Of a stretch of 64,000 nucleotides of DNA, positions 61,871 to 64,000 are shown piece by piece (within the stretch, counting starts at the first letter, position 1; each line of letters starts with the position of its first letter). The translations under genes and the position numbers were made by a program. The stretch is taken from assembly GCA_016293865.1 (NCBI GenBank), contig JAEDDG010000007.1:12965-76964 (forward strand). The letters run 5' to 3'. Origin of the DNA: Oscillospiraceae bacterium. GTDB taxonomy: Bacteria; Bacillota; Clostridia; Oscillospirales; Oscillospiraceae. The notes under the pieces were generated by a model. The model was not told the DNA's origin, did no database searches, and saw only the letters and a program-made list of their open reading frames with translations.

Positions 61871-62923
61871 CTATGCCTTGCTTTCAGGCTTAATGTCAAT
61901 TTTATATCCGGTCAGACGCGCGGCCAGCCGTACATTCTGGCCTTCCTTGCCGATGGCCAGGGACAGCTGATCATCCGGTACAATCACCTGGCAGCTTTTC
62001 CCTTCGTTCAGCAGCGTTACACTGATCACATCGGCCGGTGCCAGGGCCGCGGCGATGAACTCCTCAGGATTCTCGCTGTATTTGACGATATCCATTTTCT
62101 CTCCGCGCAGCTCGTTCACAATCGCGGAAACACGGCCGCCTCTGGGGCCGACGCATGCGCCGATGGGCTCAACTTCCGGATCATTGGACCACACAGCGAG
62201 TTTTGTGCGGCTGCCCGCCTCTCTGGCGATGCTCTTGATTTCCACAGTGCCGTCGAAGATTTCCGGCACCTCCAGCTCAAACAGACGCTTGACCAGGCCC
62301 GGATGCGTACGGGAAATCATAACCTGCGGACCGCTGGTGGCCTTGCGGACTTCCACAACATAGACCTTGATCCGGTCGCCCTCTTTATAAACCTCGCCGG
62401 GGATCTTTTCGCCCGCAGTCAAAACGGCGTTTGTAAACTCGGAATTGGAGTTGATCTTGATTGAAACGCTGCCGTATCTGGGGTCAATGCGGCTGATGAC
62501 GCCAGTCAGAATTTCATGCTCCTTGGATGTAAACTCTTCGTAGACAATGCTGCGCTCCGCTTCCCGGATGCCCTGAATGATCACCTGCTTGGCAGCCTGC
62601 GCGGCAATGCGGCCAAACTTCTTCGGCTCCACAGGAATATTCACTGTATCGCCCACGGCCGGACGGCTGACATATTTCTTCGCCTGATCCACCGTCATCT
62701 CAGTGCCCGGATTTTCGACCTCATCCACAACGGACATCTGAAAATAGACGTCAATCTTCTTTTTTGCCTCGTCGATATCCACCTTGACGCAATCCGCCGA
62801 TTCCGGATTGTTTTTCTTCATTGCCGCCAGGAGCGCCTGATTGATCTTTTCAAGCATATACTCCTTCGGAATCCCTTTTTCTTTCTCAATATCCGCGATT
62901 GCTTCAAAAAATTCGGCATTCAT
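61871..62923 (-). CDS. nusA: Transcription termination/antitermination factor NusA
   Basis: NusA binds RNA polymerase and controls pausing, termination and antitermination. The 350 residues contain the N-terminal domain (NAEFFEAIADIEKEKGI), an S1 domain (about 135-200) and two KH domains, ending ARLTGYKIDIKP. The ATG at 62923 lies 8 bases after GGAGG. A longer frame to 62983 is inside rimP. It has no acidic C-terminal repeats, as in Firmicutes. Confidence 0.96.
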   Translation of the reverse strand: MNAEFFEAIADIEKEKGIPKEYMLEKINQALLAAMKKNNPESADCVKVDIDEAKKKIDVYFQMSVVDEVENPGTEMTVDQAKKYVSRPAVGDTVNIPVEPKKFGRIAAQAAKQVIIQGIREAERSIVYEEFTSKEHEILTGVISRIDPRYGSVSIKINSNSEFTNAVLTAGEKIPGEVYKEGDRIKVYVVEVRKATSGPQVMISRTHPGLVKRLFELEVPEIFDGTVEIKSIAREAGSRTKLAVWSNDPEVEPIGACVGPRGGRVSAIVNELRGEKMDIVKYSENPEEFIAAALAPADVISVTLLNEGKSCQVIVPDDQLSLAIGKEGQNVRLAARLTGYKIDIKPESKA

Positions 62924-62939
62924 TCTTCTTTCCTCCAAT

Positions 62940-63392
62940 TCAGCAGATCCGCAGCCTGACGACGGCGATCTCACTTTTTTCAAAAGTCATACATGTTCCG
63001 GCAGCGTCAATCGTAACGTCCCCGTCCGTATAGGCTGTCAGGTTACCGGTGTATTCCTTGCGTCCGTCCTTCGGACGATAAAGCCGCACTTCAACAAAGC
63101 TGCCCATAAAACGTTCAAAATCAGACGGGCGCTTCAGCTGCCGCTCTGCCCCGGCAGAAGATACCTCAAAAATATAGCTGCCGGGAATCGGATCCTTTTC
63201 GTCCAGTATCGGGTCGAGCGCACGGCTGACCGCCTCACAGTCGGAAATGGCCACGCCGTCCTCCTTGTCAATATATACGCGCAGATACCACTGTCCGGCC
63301 TCCCGGACGTACTCCACATCCCACAGTGCACAGCCATTTTCCGTGCAGATGGGCTCAGCAAGGGCACTGACGATGTCGGTAATTTTACTCAA
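62940..63392 (-). CDS. rimP: Ribosome maturation factor RimP
   Basis: RimP helps 30S assembly. The 150 residues have ALWDVEYVREAGQWYLRVYI and VSSAGAERQLKRPSDFERF, typical of the family. It is the first gene of the operon, about 90 bases after its promoter, and is preceded by an attenuator hairpin. Confidence 0.95.
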   Translation of the reverse strand: MSKITDIVSALAEPICTENGCALWDVEYVREAGQWYLRVYIDKEDGVAISDCEAVSRALDPILDEKDPIPGSYIFEVSSAGAERQLKRPSDFERFMGSFVEVRLYRPKDGRKEYTGNLTAYTDGDVTIDAAGTCMTFEKSEIAVVRLRIC

Positions 63393-63424
63393 GCAAACAC
63401 GCTCCCATTGATTTTAACAACTTA

Positions 63425-63459
63425 AAAATGTGCAATAAAAAGAGTGGGTTGCGCCCACT
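63425..63459 (-). terminator. rimP leader attenuator hairpin
   Basis: GAGTGGG-CGCAA-CCCACTC (minus strand, 63459-63441) is followed by TTTTTATT. It lies in the transcribed leader between the promoter and rimP, like the rimP leader RNA known upstream of this operon in Firmicutes, whose terminator is thought to answer to NusA. Confidence 0.7.
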
Positions 63460-63488
63460 CAAGTCAATCCTCACATAATCTATGGAGA

Positions 63489-63517
63489 AGTATATCACCT
63501 CAATGCGCCAAATGCAA
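63489..63517 (-). promoter_or_regulatory. Promoter of the rimP-nusA-infB operon
   Basis: TTGCAT (63517-63512), 17 bases, TATACT (63494-63489) on the minus strand. Confidence 0.75.
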
Positions 63518-63772
63518 CCCCTTTTGAAGATTTTTATATGGCTGAGAATTGGACTGACGGCAAAACATCATACAGTTTCAAACAAATTCTCTGATTTTAT
63601 TCCTGTACCTGCCCCTTTGGGGCCCGGGCAGAACACAAGCCGTCAGGCAGAAAACGGTCTGCAGCCGGCAGCACCCGCCCAGGCGGCCGCGCAGTTTTCA
63701 CCGCGAGACGGAAACGGAGCTGCAGGGGCTGTTCATGGCGTGCAGCCCTTTGTTCAGAACACCATAACGCAA

Positions 63773-63804
63773 AACAGCCCGGACACTCGGGTGTCCGGGC
63801 TGTT
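63773..63804 (-). terminator. Terminator behind the SLH gene at the window end
   Basis: AACAGCCCGGACAC and GTGTCCGGGCTGTT form a perfect 14-base-pair stem with a tetraloop; on the minus strand TTTT follows. It lies about 145 bases after the SLH stop. The rest of the 63393-63949 gap (63518-63772 and 63805-63949) shows no gene that I can support. Confidence 0.72.
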
Positions 63805-63949
63805 TGTCCCGCGCGCTGAGCCGCGGCGGGGTGTTTCAGCGGTCTGCCGCCGCATCGCGGCGGTTCTCAGGCCGGAGATGGATCCATGATACAGGCATCC
63901 GTCTGTACAGAAGTGCCCCTGTTATCAGTGGGATCTTCTGCGTTCCTGT

Positions 63950-64000
63950 TTATCTGCCCAGGCAGCGATACAGGAAGGTCACGGTCTGTGCGCGGGTGCA
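63950..64000 (-). CDS. C-terminal end of an SLH-domain protein (partial)
   Basis: The last 48 coding bases read CTRAQTVTFLYRCLGR and then TAA (63952-63950). The TRAQTVTFLYR ending is the classic closing motif of an SLH domain. The rest of the gene lies beyond the right edge. It is the second SLH protein of the window, after the B12-regulated one, and differs from its ending (TRAEAAAMLLRLSGK). Confidence 0.8.
   Translation of the reverse strand, partial: CTRAQTVTFLYRCLGR

Noticed and set aside
63482..63889. A 135-codon plus-strand frame at the right end
   Set aside because: It runs through the rimP promoter and a terminator hairpin, has no ribosome-binding site and no family similarity.
1..64000. 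CRISPR arrays, insertion sequences, tRNA or rRNA genes, prophage
   Set aside because: I saw no regularly spaced repeats, transposase motifs, cloverleaf-like sequences or phage genes in any part of the window.

Overview
The window looks like the chromosome of a GC-rich, spore-forming Gram-positive anaerobe of the class Clostridia, most likely near the Oscillospiraceae/Ruminococcaceae. This is inferred from gene content and not from any database match. The supporting features are GerW, a DacF-type carboxypeptidase, a SpoIVFB-like protease, the IspH-S1 fusion, CarD, the c-di-AMP cyclase pair cdaA-cdaR, S-layer-homology proteins, teichoic-acid-type enzymes, strong AGGAGG ribosome-binding sites and sigma-A promoters with 16-18 base spacers. 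Most genes lie on the minus strand. Plus-strand genes occur only at about 24.1, 33.5-37.2, 44.4-45.9 and 47.5-50.9 kb.

Layout. 0-2.8 kb: cdaA-cdaR and a DUF5685 gene. 2.9-6.1 kb: carD, ispD, ispF, a DUF3343 gene and a class V aminotransferase. 6.2-11.7 kb: an RpiR regulator, a BaiN-like flavoprotein, cmk, plsC and the ispH-S1 fusion. 11.7-16.8 kb: an M50 protease, scpA, scpB, DUF2953, gerW, dacF and rluB. 16.8-23.2 kb: tig, clpP, clpX, lon and engB, a folding and proteolysis operon. 23.3-29.9 kb: a metallophosphoesterase, a DUF1540 gene, rplS, lepB, ylqF, rnhB, yraN, thrC and pfkA. 29.9-33.4 kb: a B12-binding radical SAM pair and a second M50 protease with a small membrane partner.

The accessory part runs from about 33.5 to 52.2 kb. 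It holds a stand-alone hydantoinase-A-like gene, and then a cobalamin riboswitch whose terminator controls a secreted SLH protein with a freshly duplicated 122-residue domain. After these come an FAD oxidoreductase with a DUF2284 protein, a DapF-like racemase candidate upstream of nothing but downstream of a polar amino-acid ABC transporter, a polysaccharide deacetylase, and a CDP-glycerol transferase/TagD pair driven by a perfect consensus promoter. The last genes of this part are trmO, a TetR regulator divergent from a 4-TM protein and an alcohol dehydrogenase, a tandem glycine riboswitch in front of an AGCS symporter, and a membrane-bound XRE regulator.

52.5-63.5 kb is the classic rimP-nusA-rnpM-ylxQ-infB-rbfA-nrnA-truB-ribF operon, followed in the same direction by a class B penicillin-binding protein and an S41 protease. 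It starts from a clear promoter and a rimP-leader-type attenuator hairpin. The last 51 bases are the end of a second SLH protein.

The best candidate for something undescribed is the cobalamin-riboswitch-controlled SLH protein at 35.5-37.2 kb. It may be a surface protein for corrinoid capture, but this is an inference from regulation and localisation only.
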